From Larimichthys crocea (Eukaryota; Chordata; Actinopteri; Sciaenidae): DNA of 64,000 nt. Where the stretch lies: contig NC_040018.1 of NCBI RefSeq assembly GCF_000972845.2, positions 18,120,368-18,184,367 on the forward strand, read 5' to 3'. Under the pieces are notes generated by a model. It worked only from the letters and a program-made list of their open reading frames with translations. It made no database searches and was not told the origin of the DNA. Position 1 is the first letter of the stretch. Every line of letters starts with the position of its first letter. Both the position numbers and the translations under genes were made by a program. Below, one piece after another: positions 1-13,528 of the stretch.

Positions 1-1293
1 TGGAATGATAAAAAGGAAAGGAAGAAGCGTGGGTCTCTCGCTTTCTCTGTTCTGTCATTAGCCCTCTCTTTTCTTCTCTTCCTCTTTTTTCTCTCAATTC
101 CTCATTTTACCTTTTTTTCTGCATTTTTTTCCTCTCTATTTCTTATCCCCCCCCATCTCTCTATCTCGTAAATACTTAAGAGCTAGTCTGTCAAATAGAA
201 GAGGTGAAACCCACTCTGTGCTAAAATTTGAAAAAGATGGAAATAAAGATAGAGTTGGAGAAAGAGTGAGAAAGGAAGAGGTATGACAAAAGGAGAAAGA
301 CAGAGGAAAAATACATGTAGAAGTTCAAGGAAAGAGAGAAAGAGATACATTGAGAAGAAAGAGATCAAAGTAATCAAGAGAATACATACTCAAATCTCTA
401 TAGTTAATGAAGGGCTATGTCAACATGCAGTATACTGTAGCATAAAGTGTAATCCTTAGAAGGTCATGCCTACAGATCAGGTTAGGAGGATCTGCACATG
501 TATATTCAATTCTATTGCTTGTATAAGTATGTGTGCATGTATATTTAGGTTATTATTTTACATTCCTATGTTAATGAAGGTAAATGCTGAACTACAAAAA
601 TGAAATCACAACTATTGGTCTTACAATACATGATTCCGAATGAAATGTAAACGTGCTTGCTAAGGTTGTCATTTTATGAAGTGTGTGGGAGAGGAGATTA
701 TAGGAGGGGAATACGGCCTTCCCTGCCACAGCCAAGATGACGAGAGGATGGGTTTATGATGACAAATTCCACATCAGTGTTAGAAAAATCCAATCTGGTT
801 GCACTTGGCTTTCTCCCATCAGTTTAAATCCCTTCTTATTAAAAGCTTCTATCCCTATCATGTATTCTATTATTATGTTAAAAGATTTTTTATGCATGCT
901 TAAAAATGAACAATAACATGTAATGTATGTCCATGCATAGATGTAAGATTCAACTGCAAGAGTGTAAGATTTAGAGGGCCTTATTCACAGAATATAACAG
1001 AGATCATCATTTAAAAAAAATTAAAAAATGGATGAAACACACACACAAAAAGACAAAAACACAATATATTGTGTAATTATTTCTTATATGGGCTCATATT
1101 TTGGTGTTTAATTGTTAAAGAACAAAACATAGTCGTGTGCTTTTATTGAATTGTTGATTTATGCTGATTTATGTGTGTCTTGTTTTGTAGACTTTCTCTC
1201 CTTTTCAAGTTAAACAGAGATTGAAGTTGGTAGTAAAAAGAAAGAAAGAAGTGGGTTGGATAAACCTGTATCCAAACTGTCACAGTGTCAGCC

Positions 1294-1315
1294 TGTGTGT
1301 GTGTGTGTGTGTGTG
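1294..1315. repeat. (GT)n microsatellite
   Basis: About 11 GT units, followed by a 150-bp GT-rich neighbourhood. Confidence 0.9.
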
Positions 1316-1760
1316 ATTACAAGGATGAGTTTGTCTGCATGAAACTTCGTGACTGTGTGTTATTGCTTGCGAACCCGAGGAGGTGTGTGATTGATAAGGA
1401 GGACAAGCAGGTGTGTGTGTATGACACATGTTCTCAGTGTGTGCGTGTGCGTGTATGAGGGGGCCTGAGAGAGGCGGAGAGAGGGAAAGAGAGGGATGGA
1501 GAGGTTTGAATGATGGGGCACAGTGTGACCGAATGGACACATCTATTACAGTCCGCACACACAGAGGTAGATTCACACACATGTATAGACATACAAAAAC
1601 AGAAATATTGTCCAGCTTTTCAAAAATTGTTGAGTACTTGGAAAAAAACTTGCATGTTTGAGAAAGAGTGTGTGTGTGTGACTGCTGGGCAGAATTAAAA
1701 TCTGAATAGCAATGAGGAAAGCATACGGCCATAATTGAATGCATCCTAAATGTCTGCAAT

Positions 1761-1800
1761 TGTGTGTCTGTATGTGTGTGTGTGTGTGTGTGAGTATGTG
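1761..1800. repeat. (GT)n microsatellite, interrupted
   Basis: GT repeat with TGTCTGTA-type interruptions, inside a GT-rich region reaching about 1890. Confidence 0.85.
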
Positions 1801-2672
1801 CAACTGCTACTATGTTCTTGTGGTTGTGTATATGTACATCACACTTACATGTGTACATGCACATCTCTGTGTGTGTACATGTGCATGTATCAATGTATGC
1901 AAATGCAAGCTGCTTAATGATAATGTATGTGATAATAGCGTGGTACTAATTAATTTATAACTTTGCACTGAGGAGGCTGTTCCAGTGGCTAATATGATTC
2001 TATTACAGCAATTAGCCCACAATGACACTGGCTAGGTCACTCACACACAGATACACACCTTACAGTATGCAAATCTCACTCTGTCAGTGTGCTTCGTTCT
2101 ATCTTGTACCCATGTTGCTGCCACCTTCTTTTAATATGTCCCGTCTCGGTCTCTCTTCGTTATTGTTTTGATCCCACTGATCCCGTCCACTAACAGCAAG
2201 AAATTAATGCACTTTCAAAAAAATAAAACCTTGGAGACTTTCAGAGAATAAAAAAAAACTGGGCACAGGCTTTGTTTTTCACTCCACATGCCATATGTTT
2301 AATGTGTGAGGCCATTGTTCAGATCATCACCTAAAATCAGGAGATCTGTCAGACTCCTTGAGTTTAACTTTGACTCAGCAGCACTGACGGCCAACTGACG
2401 GCAGAGGCCCACTAACAACCAGCTGCTGCCAGCCACCTGCCAGCCAGTCACTTGCAAAACTCGGCTGGACTGCTGACACAAGCATCCAGGCATCACAATT
2501 CACTATGAAAAAACGATGCCAACAAGCACTGCCAACAAGTAGCCTATAGAACAGCAGTACAGAGTGTTTATCTGACGCAACAACACATTTCTCCACCACC
2601 AACTGAATCATTTATGTCTCTTTTCATGACCATTTATCAGTGGCTTTTCTCTGTTGCTGTTTTTGCATAGCT

Positions 2673-2720
2673 TGTGTGTGTGTGTGTGCGTGTGTGCGTG
2701 TGTGCGTGCGCGCATGTGTG
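2673..2720. repeat. (GT)n/(GC) microsatellite
   Basis: GT repeat grading into GTGC units. Alternating purine-pyrimidine with GC steps is Z-DNA-prone sequence. Confidence 0.85.
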
Positions 2721-2796
2721 TAAACGCATACATCTATCACTAACAAGTATGTTAAATTTTATGTGTGCACTTGTGTGTATGAGTATGTGTACTTAC

Positions 2797-2939
2797 TGTC
2801 CTCGGCGGTGAGCAGGGTTGCCCAGGGGCCGACTGTCTGCCCATGTGTGTGTGAAACCACCACTCGAAAAGCGTACAGTGTGTACGGCATCAGGCCCTCT
2901 AGGTTATAGGAAAAGGTGTCTGTTGCGTTTTCCAAAAGC
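2797..2939 (-). CDS. ush2a: ush2a exon w34: FN3, second half; last exon in window
   Basis: 143 nt, phase 2 in, phase 1 out. The acceptor is TCAACTTCTAG and the donor GGACA then GTAAGT. It encodes [33 protein letters not shown] and [11 protein letters not shown]. This FN3 has no cysteine pair. The next exon should start in phase 1 beyond the left edge. Confidence 0.93.
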
Positions 2940-5900
2940 CTAGAAGTTGATGGACACAAACAGAAAAACATTTATGGAGTCACATTTGGATCTGGTCAAA
3001 ATTTACTATCTATCTAACTATTTATATGCGTTTGTTTTTTTACTATAAACACAGTGCTTTGCTTCCAAATGTGAATCCATGCGTTTTTGTAGAAACAAAA
3101 CGTGCATGTCCTTGTTATTTTATTATAAAAACAAACTCATTTGTCACCACTAGTTAGCAAAACCTACATTTACCGTTGCTCTTCATGCCATTAGTTCTAG
3201 CCATCATGACTTGTGTTATGCTGTATTTTTATATAATTCAACATTTAACAACACCTTAATTTCTACTTTAGCCCAAATGTTTTCTCTTTCAACTCTTCTC
3301 ACCATATCCTGTTTTGGTCTTTAATGCCTGAGTACAGAGATTCAGCACTGGACAGCTCCCCAGAGTGTGGTCCTGTGGTCAGCTGATGTAACGTCTGCAT
3401 GGTACATAGTGATTACCACAGTCATAATGGCAGTTCCTCGCCAGCCATTGTAACTGCATGTTCTTGTTACACAAATTTTAAATAGAGAACAGACCACTAA
3501 CAGAGATTGACCATTTTTCCGTAAATGCAGTGACCGTTCCATGTTAAATTATGTAGGAATCTTGGGCAGAGGTGAAAGAGGAGGAAACGACAATGACTGA
3601 AATCTGAACAGTAATTTAGTGTTCAGTAGGAAAAGGTTACCTGAAACGTGGTTAGTGTATATTTTTATTTATTTTTTGGAAATGGAAAAGTTGAATGTGT
3701 GTCAGACATAAGGTGTTTATCTTATTTCAAGAAAACAATGAGTTGTATTGGTTTTATGTATTATGTGTTCTTTTTTTCTAAATCAATTTTATTTTAAGTG
3801 TAATCTTGTAAAAATGTCAAGAGACAAGTTTCATATTGTTACTAAATAGTGACTATCCTGCCAATATGTACAATATTTCCGTAGCTTTTCATCATAGTCC
3901 CATGTCATACCTGATCCCATATCATATAATCATACAAAGGAATCTAGGACAAAGTAAAAGAATACTGTCATAAATGAGGGACCGTTGACCATTTAGCATC
4001 AGATGGATAGAAGGGATGAATGAATGAATAAATCAGGGAACAATGAGATTTCCATAGCAGAGGAGGAGGAGGGCATAGCTGTCTGATATATAATACATGT
4101 AGCTAGTCATTTATTTATTACCACAGAATGAGAGCCTCCTCTTCTTGGATTAAATTGCAATTTGTTGTCAGGAAGCATGTAATGAATACATATCAGATGC
4201 ACACCCTCTCTCTCTTTTTATTCTATCACATTTTCTCTACCCCTCTCTCTCTCTCCCTCTGCCCTGCGCTTTGATTTTTTTTTTTTTTTTGGTCTTTTTG
4301 ACTCTACCCCCCGTCTCTCTAGCTCATTTCCGCTCTGTTTTTCTGATGGTCTGTCATATTGATGTGACATATTCAGCTATGCTGTATAATGTACCTCTTT
4401 ATATATCCAGGTGTATGCATATGTGTGTGTGTACACATTTTCAAGGTGCACATACTGTATATGTGATATGGATCTGAGAGTGCTGGGTGTTTCTGTCATT
4501 CTCTTTTTGCTGTTTATCATCACATCTTGGACTCAGACCACTTGCGTTTGCTGTGGACGAGTGCGTGAAAACTTGTCCACTAGTTTATCTACAGGGTCTG
4601 TACATTTCATGCTATTTCTCACCTTATCACAGGCCTCTGTGGGGATGTCCTCATTTGCAGGCTGTAACGAACTGGGCCTGGTGCATTGGAGTGGGCAGGG
4701 GCGGACCAGGATACATTCAGGCTGGCACTAGTTGCATGACCCAACCTCAGAGGTGACAACCCATCTGGGGCTGTAAAGAGAGGTTGAAGATGTGTGAGTA
4801 GGTGATGAAGGAAGGATGGAGGTGGTGAAAAAGCAGTGTTGGGATGGAACAAGGACAGCCAAGAAGTCAAACAAATAAAACAACAGAAAAAAAGGTGTCA
4901 ATTTTGTATTGACATTATTAATCTCATTGATCAGCTGCTTCCTAAAAGAATGACACCTGTCCTCCAATCTTGGACTCGACTTGAGTAGAGTATAAAAAGA
5001 AAAGATGATTGAGGAAAGAATAGACAGGAGTGAGGAGACAGAAGGGGATAACAAAAGAGGGAAAAACATAACAGCAAAAGAAAAAAAAAATCCTTGTAAA
5101 GGAAGGCAAGAGTGCCACAATGAACCGCCAGAATTAATGATATACAGCCACTACATCTGTCCGTCTTTCATTCCCGCAGACACACACACACACACACACA
5201 CACACCCCATTATGACCCTACTCATTTAATAGTGCCCCTCTTTTTAGCATAGTGTTAACGTTGGGAAAATCAGTAAAAACATCTTGATTCAATATGATAG
5301 CCATGCTCTTAACAGCAACAGAGAATATGTGAGGAAAGATGGAGTAAGAGAGAGATAAGGACAACAAATAGAAGGATAAAATGAGAGTAACTGTAGTGTT
5401 TACTATGAGAAATAAGAGTAGGCCCTCCGATGTATAAAGTGACCCTTCAATCAAACACACTCGCTCTCTTTCCACTACAACAAGACTGATTGCTGAAGAC
5501 ATCTTATCTTAAAGACAGCTGCTGCAAACATACACACACACAAGTTAGTTTAAAAAAAACCCTCAAAATGCACTTTGACCACTGGTTCAGAATAATATAA
5601 GGGCTGGTTCAGGAGCACAAATCATCACACTAATATGCATTTGTTATCTTAATACATACACAGAAACAGACATATTTTTAAAAGACGTGCACTTGATTTT
5701 CCACCAAAGGCACGTCAAAACATGTTTGTCTGCTTTGTTGGATTTTTGTTTTTAAAGAAAAGGTCAAATCAGTCAATGTCACTATGATGAATGAAATGGA
5801 ATATAATATGTATAACTATGTTTTCAGTAGTACACAATCACCTCGAAATATGAATCGTCTTACATATCTACAGAAAGAACAGGTCATCTTCGACAGACTC

Positions 5901-6335
5901 CGCCTAAAATTGAATCACCATGTGTCTACCGTAGTATGCTACTATAGAATGTACAACAATAGCACTAGACAGGAACTTTCACGTATTTCATGCATTTAGC
6001 GGCCACTGTACTTTCTTTTCACACTAGGAAGGAGAGAGTGTGACAAGGCGGTTGCAATCAGCAACTACATGGCCTTCAATTTCCACACACTGGTCTTTAA
6101 TTGATCTTTTTTTTTTTTAGTTTACGGTGTTCTATTTTAATATATATGTATACACATATGTCAGCTATTTTGCAGAGTCTCTATCTGTCAATAAAAAAGA
6201 CCTGATTGTGGCGAAAAATGGTAATTCCCTGAGTCTGAGTGTGTGTGTGTGTGTGTGTGTGCGTTTCTGTGTGTGTGTAATCCTTAAAACATGCACACAC
6301 ACACACACACACACACATGCACACACAGACACACA

Positions 6336-6394
<59 letters not shown>

Positions 6395-8265
6395 CACAGA
6401 GACACACACTGTTGGTGAGCCTGTGTCTCTTTCATGGTGTGTTAGCAGGTACAATATCAGAGGTGTCACTAATCGTTTTAAACTATGCACTTTTATGTTC
6501 ACTTCTCTTTCTCTACTCTCCTCCTCCTCTGCTCTTCTGTCTCTTGCTCCACTATCTCCTCTCTGTTCTTTCATAGAACAAGGACGCATCAAGACAGTTT
6601 GCCTGAAAGAAGTCTAAAGAGATGCCAGAGGCACAGAGGTAGAAAGATAGATAGAAAGAGGAAACGTCTGGTATTTAAAATTTATACTTTCTTATGCCTT
6701 TGTTTTGAACTTGAACAGTAGAACTTTCCGAAGTCTGTCTTTTGTTGTTCTCTAACTGAGACATGGGTGTAGTGTGTGTGCATGCATATGTATTTAACAT
6801 TTTTGTTAACATTAGCTAAAGCGATAAGATGTGTGTCTTTATTTCCAGACTGCTCTGATCAGCTTTGACATTTATGAGCATTTACCACGAGCCTCTATTC
6901 TACACAATTACAAACAACACACACACATAATACTCTGGAAATCACAAATATGTGTTCAGACCTTTTAGTAGTCAATGATACAAATGTTAAAATAGCTCTT
7001 AGCTGTGTCTGTAAAGTTAGAAACAAAGCTACAATTATAGTCAATTAGAGTCCACAACCACACAACACACAGTTTTTCTATAACGAAATAAACTCCCATC
7101 CCTGGTGATGTGTTTGTCATGCTATAGCCATTCAGTATCACTACGACAGTGAGCTTTCTTTGTAAACATTTATCACAGAGGGGTGTATAATTCTGATCGT
7201 TTCCACACTATATGTCTCATTGAAACCAGATAAAAAATATTAGCTGTGATTTTTACATCCATTTTATAGTTTAATAGCATATAAGCTAAAAGTACACAAG
7301 GTACAGTTTTAGTAATTCATTAGTCTTATCTAGCACGATAAAGCACATTCCACGTGTGTATCCTTGGTTCCTTGTGGTCTTTGATCAATCAGCTTGACAA
7401 AGATGTCAAGTCACGTTGGCTGTGTAGATGAACATTACATTTCTCCAAGTTATTTTACCAGTTGTGAAATGAGAATTATGCCATGAAGGCATAACAATAA
7501 TGCAACTTATCAGTTGTACATATCAACAAATATAATTCTGCCGTAATTGAGAATAATTCATGTATTAGTTTTTTTGTTCTGCTGGTGTTTGTACCTGCTG
7601 GGGGTGTAGTGACATTCATTGGCAGGCTCTCAACACAACCCTGTGTGTTACAGCCTCTGATCCAGAAGCTGTAGTTAGTGTAAGGCCGCAGATCAGTCAC
7701 AGAAAACCAACTTCCTGTTGCTGTACTTCCGTCCAACACAGCATCACCATCTAAGAGAGAGAGGGGGTCACACAAAGAGAGACATGTCAGGTCTTGGGCC
7801 AAGCATGGTGATGGCAAAAATTGATTCATAAAAGATACATACAACAACAGAGGAAAAGGAGGAGAATGAGTGTGGGTTCAAGAGAAGGCAACACTGACTG
7901 AGACTGATCAAAAAAGAGAGGTCTCCATATTGAGGTTATGCAAGGATAGTCAAAGAAAAAGGATCAGAAAATAACGCCACGTAAGCCTATCCAATATATT
8001 TAGATGGACACACACACGCGCACACACAAACATATATCAGTTCTGTGTGAACTGATGAAGGCAGTGTCTATCAAAGAAACAAGCGGTTGTGGGTAACTAG
8101 AGCGAAACACCATCTCTCTTTCTTCCACACCTCTTCTATCCTTCTCTCCACTCATTTTAATCTGTCTGTTCCTCTGTGAGGCGCAGATCAAAGTCCCTGA
8201 CTCTGTGCGCTGTGTGTATGTGTGTGTGTGGCAGAGAGAGAGAGAGAGAAAGAGAGAGGGAGAGG

Positions 8266-8316
<51 letters not shown>

Positions 8317-10126
8317 AGAGCACTTGGTGAATATGTGTAAGTTAAAAGATGAGTGTGTGTGGTTTCCCCATGCTCCTGCTCTCATCTTGTTCAATTTTCT
8401 TCTTTGCCCTTTACTTTCCAGGTCCAGTTCTCTTCTCCTATTTTGTTAGTCCCTTTCGTTGTTTTGTTGTTCCTTGTATCTTACTTTTTTGTTTACCTGC
8501 AGTCTTTTCTAATACATGTATGGAAATATGAGCTTGTCATCTCTCCTTTCTTTGTATACTATTGTACTTGTCTTTGTTCTTCCTTCCATCTTCTACAGCT
8601 TTGCTCTGGACTCGTCTCCTCTATCAAGTCACAAAATTGTTTTGTATTTTCTACACAACTCTGGTTTGATTACTTCTTTTTTCATTTTTCCATTGCACAC
8701 ATAACTTTCAGTCTAAGTTCGAGTTGTTGGTGTGTCAGTAAGTGTGTGTGCGAGTGTGGGTGTGTCTGTATGTTTGATTTGATCAAATCACAAAGCATTT
8801 GTACTTGCATCCACTTTTGTCATCCTAAAGGCTCAGTTTTTCAGTTTGGCAGCTTATAAAACTTAGTTCTTTACTCTGTTGGTAGTGCAACCCACCACAC
8901 AGCAGCTTTTAGGTGTTATTCTGTTTGCTGGGAGACAGAAGTGACAAGGAGGCGTCTTCGTGCAGTACGAAATCAACTGAGAGCAATGAATTGTTTCCTT
9001 TCCCCTCCGGTGTGGGCGGGACTTAATTGGGGTTTGCCTTTATTGCATAATGAGCATACACCTGAATACTGGCAGAAAACTAATTTGTTTACCCGTGGTA
9101 CCCATGTCTGGCACACAGCCTCTGCTAAGCGCGGCTGTGAAGTGAAGCCAATGCCTAAGTGCAAAAAAATGAAGTTCCTTGAACGCCCACTTGAGGCTGG
9201 CTACAGAACGAGCCATAAGTCTGGTACAACATTTATTTATTTTTTTGTCTCTATAGCTAATTTCCCTGTTCATGACAACTGTACTGAGGACGATTTTCTA
9301 TTTAACTCACCCGTTCACATTGCATTAAGACTTAAAGTTATGCATAATTAACAGCATTTTTTGCTTTGATTGATAGGTAGGTACTGTTACAGATGGCTTG
9401 TTTGAGCACCCAGGCATCATTCAGCCTGCCTCAGCTCCACCAATGATCCATGTCTTTGCCCATTTTTAGATTAGCGGGGAGGTGGGACTGCCAAGATTGC
9501 GATGGCCCGAGCCATCACATTCTCAGCTACACTATGGCTCTTCAGAAACCCATGGCTGAAGTTACGGATACAACATCCATTCTTTATACTGTCTATGCTC
9601 AGAATGTTGGTATTGGTATGTGGCTATGTCCCTACTGATGACCTGTTTCAGTCTATTAATCACAGTGAGTAGTGAATGTCACAATTGCTTGGAAATCATA
9701 TAAATGAAGTAATTACTGGAGTGAAGGTGAGAAGCTCTGTACTTGGACAAGAACAACAAATGTCAAAGCCCTTAGATATTGTTACTATTATTATATACAT
9801 CCCCTCAATTGCTGCCTGCTGAGTTTAAAAAAAACCTTACAGGTTCTGCTACTTTTTTATAGACTACCGTAGTGACATGCTTTAAAGATAACTTTGTTGA
9901 TGTCTGATGTCTCTAGTTTTTGTGGCCACTTTGCCTCCAGGACAGCTGACAACAACCAAAATGTCAAGACACACCTTTTTGGGGGGGGTTAAGTATTCAA
10001 ATGGTATAGTTCTTACAACAATATAATGCATAGCTCAAATTTAATGAAGTCTTACAGTGCAGCAAAGGTTTAGTGAGCAACCGAGCCTGTCTTTAAGCCA
10101 TCATCTCATTATGAAAAATAGGAGAA

Positions 10127-10177
<51 letters not shown>

Positions 10178-11122
10178 ATGGTTGTATGTGTTACCTTTGC
10201 TTTTGTAGTACAGTGTATAGCTGAGGTTCCCATTCGGTCTAGGCGGGGCTGTCCAGCGCACTCGGACTGATCGAGAGCTCTGATTGGCCAGTTCCAGCAG
10301 TATAGGGCCTTCTGGAGCCATCTCTAATGTATGCACCTCAACCTGAAAAAAACAAAACAAAACACAAGAACACATGTTCAAATGCACAGATATACACGGA
10401 CAGTCACAGAGGCGCTGTAGGAGGTCCACATACATATAAGGCTTATAATTATGGTGATTTATTTCATGGAGTGGGTTAATTACGGTGTTAAAATATAATA
10501 CTTGCACCAGTTTGAGTTGAAATGAAACCACTCTACACATCTGGCCAGCATTATCTGCCTCTAGTATTCTCTTCTCTTTCTTTTATCTCCTTTCTCTCTC
10601 TCCTGCTACATTCCTCTTATCTTGTCTCTCAATCCACTCACTCGTCTCCTTCTCTCTTTCCACCATCACCCACTCAGTTCTTCTGTCTCATTTCCTTCTG
10701 TCTCACTCTCCTGTTACCCTCCCCTCTGCTGCCCTTCACATCCTCACTTTCCACCTCATCTCTCACTCTGACCATTTACTCCTCATTATTTCATTCTTTC
10801 ATCCCTAAACTCCCTCCTTCCCCAACTTCTTTTTTCACCTTTTCCCGTCCATCCTGTCATCTTCTCCTGTTCTGCTGTTCATCCTGTTCTTACCCCCCTC
10901 CCCACTCCCCCATCCTCTCCTCCTGTTCCTGCTGTGTCAGCGGTTCTCCTGGTGTTTGACTAAACATGGCGTACGTATTGGAAAAATGCCCCAAAATATG
11001 GCCTGTCGTCTGAGACATCGTTGAGCATGGAGTGGCATTTCCTACCAAATGTCACTGTCGCCACACCAACCCTCGTTATTGAGCCGAGAGAATCGATCAC
11101 CTTTATGACACCCTGTGACACT

Positions 11123-11178
<56 letters not shown>

Positions 11179-13484
11179 TTCAATCAGTTTTGCTGTATTA
11201 GCTGTTTTGTTTGGCCAACTGATGCATTATGATTCATCCATTAGAATTTTATTAAGCTTTTATTTTTGCTGCTCTTGATACTGAGTATCAGATAGAGCTA
11301 GGGAACAATGTTTTCCACATTTTTTAAATGTGTTTTAGTAGTAACAACAACAGTTATGTGTAAAAACACTTTAAAAAAAGTAAGCTTAGAGGTAAAAAGA
11401 AAAAAAAACACTGTCTACTGAAATTTCAAGGACAAAGATGTGCAAGAATTACCAACACTTCACCTCAGCAATATGTTGCATGCCTATCTTTGAAGATCTC
11501 ACAAAAGGTGAAAGTTTATTGTATTAATAAAAGGGAACCTACTCCTTGTTTTTTGTTGTATATATAATGTTACAAAGTTGGAAGTTGATATTAAACAAGG
11601 CCAAAATGTTACCAAAATTAGGTAAAAGTATGTACAAATAATCACTGCGAGCAAATGCTCAGGGTTCAGATCGCACTGAATGCAATGTTTTCTACTTAAT
11701 GCGACAAGCTGACTTAAAATCGTCACTGTGCTCTTTGATTGGATATCTGCTCAAGGCACAGCAAACCTGACTCGTCCATCCACCTTTTTGTCTAAATTAT
11801 TCAACCGCTTTGCTCAAACCTCTCTTCACTCTTCACTCAAGTTTGTGATTGTCTCACAAGAAGTGCTTAATTACATATTTTCTGGTTTTCCCTCTGATGT
11901 CCTCCGGATTCTCTGATTTCCAGAGTTTACTGATGTACAGGTTTACTTTTGCTTGCTGCTAAGTAGCTAACTGCTAAAGGCGGTCAGAGCTTCTGTAGTA
12001 AAGCTGTAACACAGACACTTCCCTGCTCTGAGCTCCAAGTCTGTGTAGTCAGCTAACGGGATGGCTAAGTTAGCTGTACACATGCACAGACTGGCAATCT
12101 GGCAAATGCCAATCAGGTCACCACCAGCTGTGTGAGAAAAAATGTAGTAAAAACAAAAAAATGGCTGACCACCTGTTGGAATTGCCCATCTGATTGGAGG
12201 TTACATGGTCCCAAAATGTCAATAGGCTACCAATATTTTATCGCAGGTAGTCACCTGCCCCATCAAGTGGATCTGTGGATGTAATTTCAGAGGATCCAGA
12301 TTGCATAGAGCAGGTAGAGGACATCAAAAGAAAGACCAGGAAATGTGTTGCCCATAAAATGTGATTCAGCAGATAAAGTTATAAAAGTTGTGTGCTTGTG
12401 TACACTAAGGGACAGGTTTAAGGAGACAGGTTGTTTCAGATGTAGGATGAACTCAGGAGTGCTGCATGAAGGGCCAGCGTAAAATGTTTTTGAAGAGTGA
12501 ATCATGCAGAGTTGCTACTCTAGTGGAGTCTGACACCAACAATATAGAGCTGAACATAAACACAATAAGTCCACTTAAAAAAAATTAAATAGTGAGTTTA
12601 CTAGTAAGAAATTTACTGACCATTGGACCTTTGCCACAGCCCCGTGCTGTGCAGGCTTGCAGCCTGAGTATGTGTCGGCTCCATGGAGAGAGTCCCTCCA
12701 CCACAGAGACCCTCTGGGAAGAACTAGAGTTTAAAATGAGAACTCCATCCAGCCAGAGACCATAGCTGGTTATTATGCCTGTCAAAAGAACACATTTGAT
12801 TATGGCATGTAAGAGATACAGAAGAAAAGTCAAATTTACATAAGCAAACCTGCCACAGTAAGCCTGACATCTTAGCCAAGCCACTAATAACTCGAGCTTT
12901 CTTGAGGCACTGTTAAAAGATTTTACTGTTTGTATTGTGTTTATTGTGCATGAGCATCTCTGTAAAGAACATAATTCACCTTGTACAAACAACTTAAACA
13001 ATGTGCTGTATTCATTCTCTGACCTGATCCACCTCCAGCACTACTACACCATTAAATTTAAAATATATTCTAAATAGAAATGTTCTTTCTTGGTCTTAAT
13101 TGGGATGATTTGTTTTCTAAGATGTTTGCATATTTTCTCTCATGCTATTTACACCCTGCAGGCATTGGTCAATCATACATTGTAGGACTGTGTCCAGACT
13201 ATGAGGAATTCCAATCACAATGTGAGCTTTGCTATGTTGGAATGCAGTCTGGGTCATTGGATTACAATGTAAATGAAAACTGACTTAGGGGCTCCAGACC
13301 TGCCAGTCAATATGTCCTAGTGTGATCCAATGATAAAAACAGCACTGAAACGACAAATGTAACCATAGGCGTTGCGAGGATAAAGACCCTCAGAAGGACA
13401 GTAGTACTAGAGCGAACACGCACACACACACACACACACAAATGTGGGTGCAAATATGTGTGCACTCAAAAATGCATCCACATG

Positions 13485-13528
<44 letters not shown>

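Larger units (their letters stand above)
1..2796 (-). other. ush2a intron, truncated by window edge
   Basis: No FN3-like exon with a phase-1 acceptor was found here. It holds CT-rich sequence at 1-180, purine-rich sequence at 200-380, and three GT microsatellites (listed separately). Open frames at 1280-2028 are microsatellite translations. Confidence 0.75.
4771..7594 (-). other. intron w32-w33, 2,824 bp
   Basis: Contains a CA repeat at 5178, a teleost interspersed repeat at about 5783-6106 and a long paired GT/CA microsatellite at 6239-6393. The remainder is unremarkable AT-rich sequence. Confidence 0.75.
7751..10194 (-). other. intron w31-w32, 2,444 bp
   Basis: Contains a GA microsatellite at 8233, pyrimidine-rich sequence at 8380-8640, a composite teleost repeat at about 9100-9610 and a GA tract just after the w31 donor. 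No missing FN3 exon was seen. Confidence 0.7.
10343..12620 (-). other. intron w30-w31, 2,278 bp
   Basis: Contains a 380-bp pyrimidine-rich stretch, a CA repeat at 11122, and a possible old repeat at about 11730-12230. The last includes GCTAACTGCTAAAGGCGG and GGCTAAGTTAGCTGTACA, phrases common in fish repeats but too weak to name. Confidence 0.6.

Noticed and set aside
1280..2028. Open frames rich in Thr-His or Cys-Val
   Set aside because: Translations of CA/GT microsatellites on both strands; no domain or splice context.
1..2796. Next ush2a exon (expected phase-1 FN3 start)
   Set aside because: No FN3 core (xVxWxPP) found on the minus strand with a usable acceptor; likely beyond the window.
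6127..6617. Overlapping open frames of 69-149 codons on both strands
   Set aside because: All run through the long CA/GT repeat.
8941..9351. 136-codon plus-strand open frame
   Set aside because: Lies in an interspersed repeat; no known domain; codon content not protein-like.
10522..10959. 145-codon plus-strand open frame
   Set aside because: Product of a pyrimidine-rich tract, which lacks stop codons on that strand.
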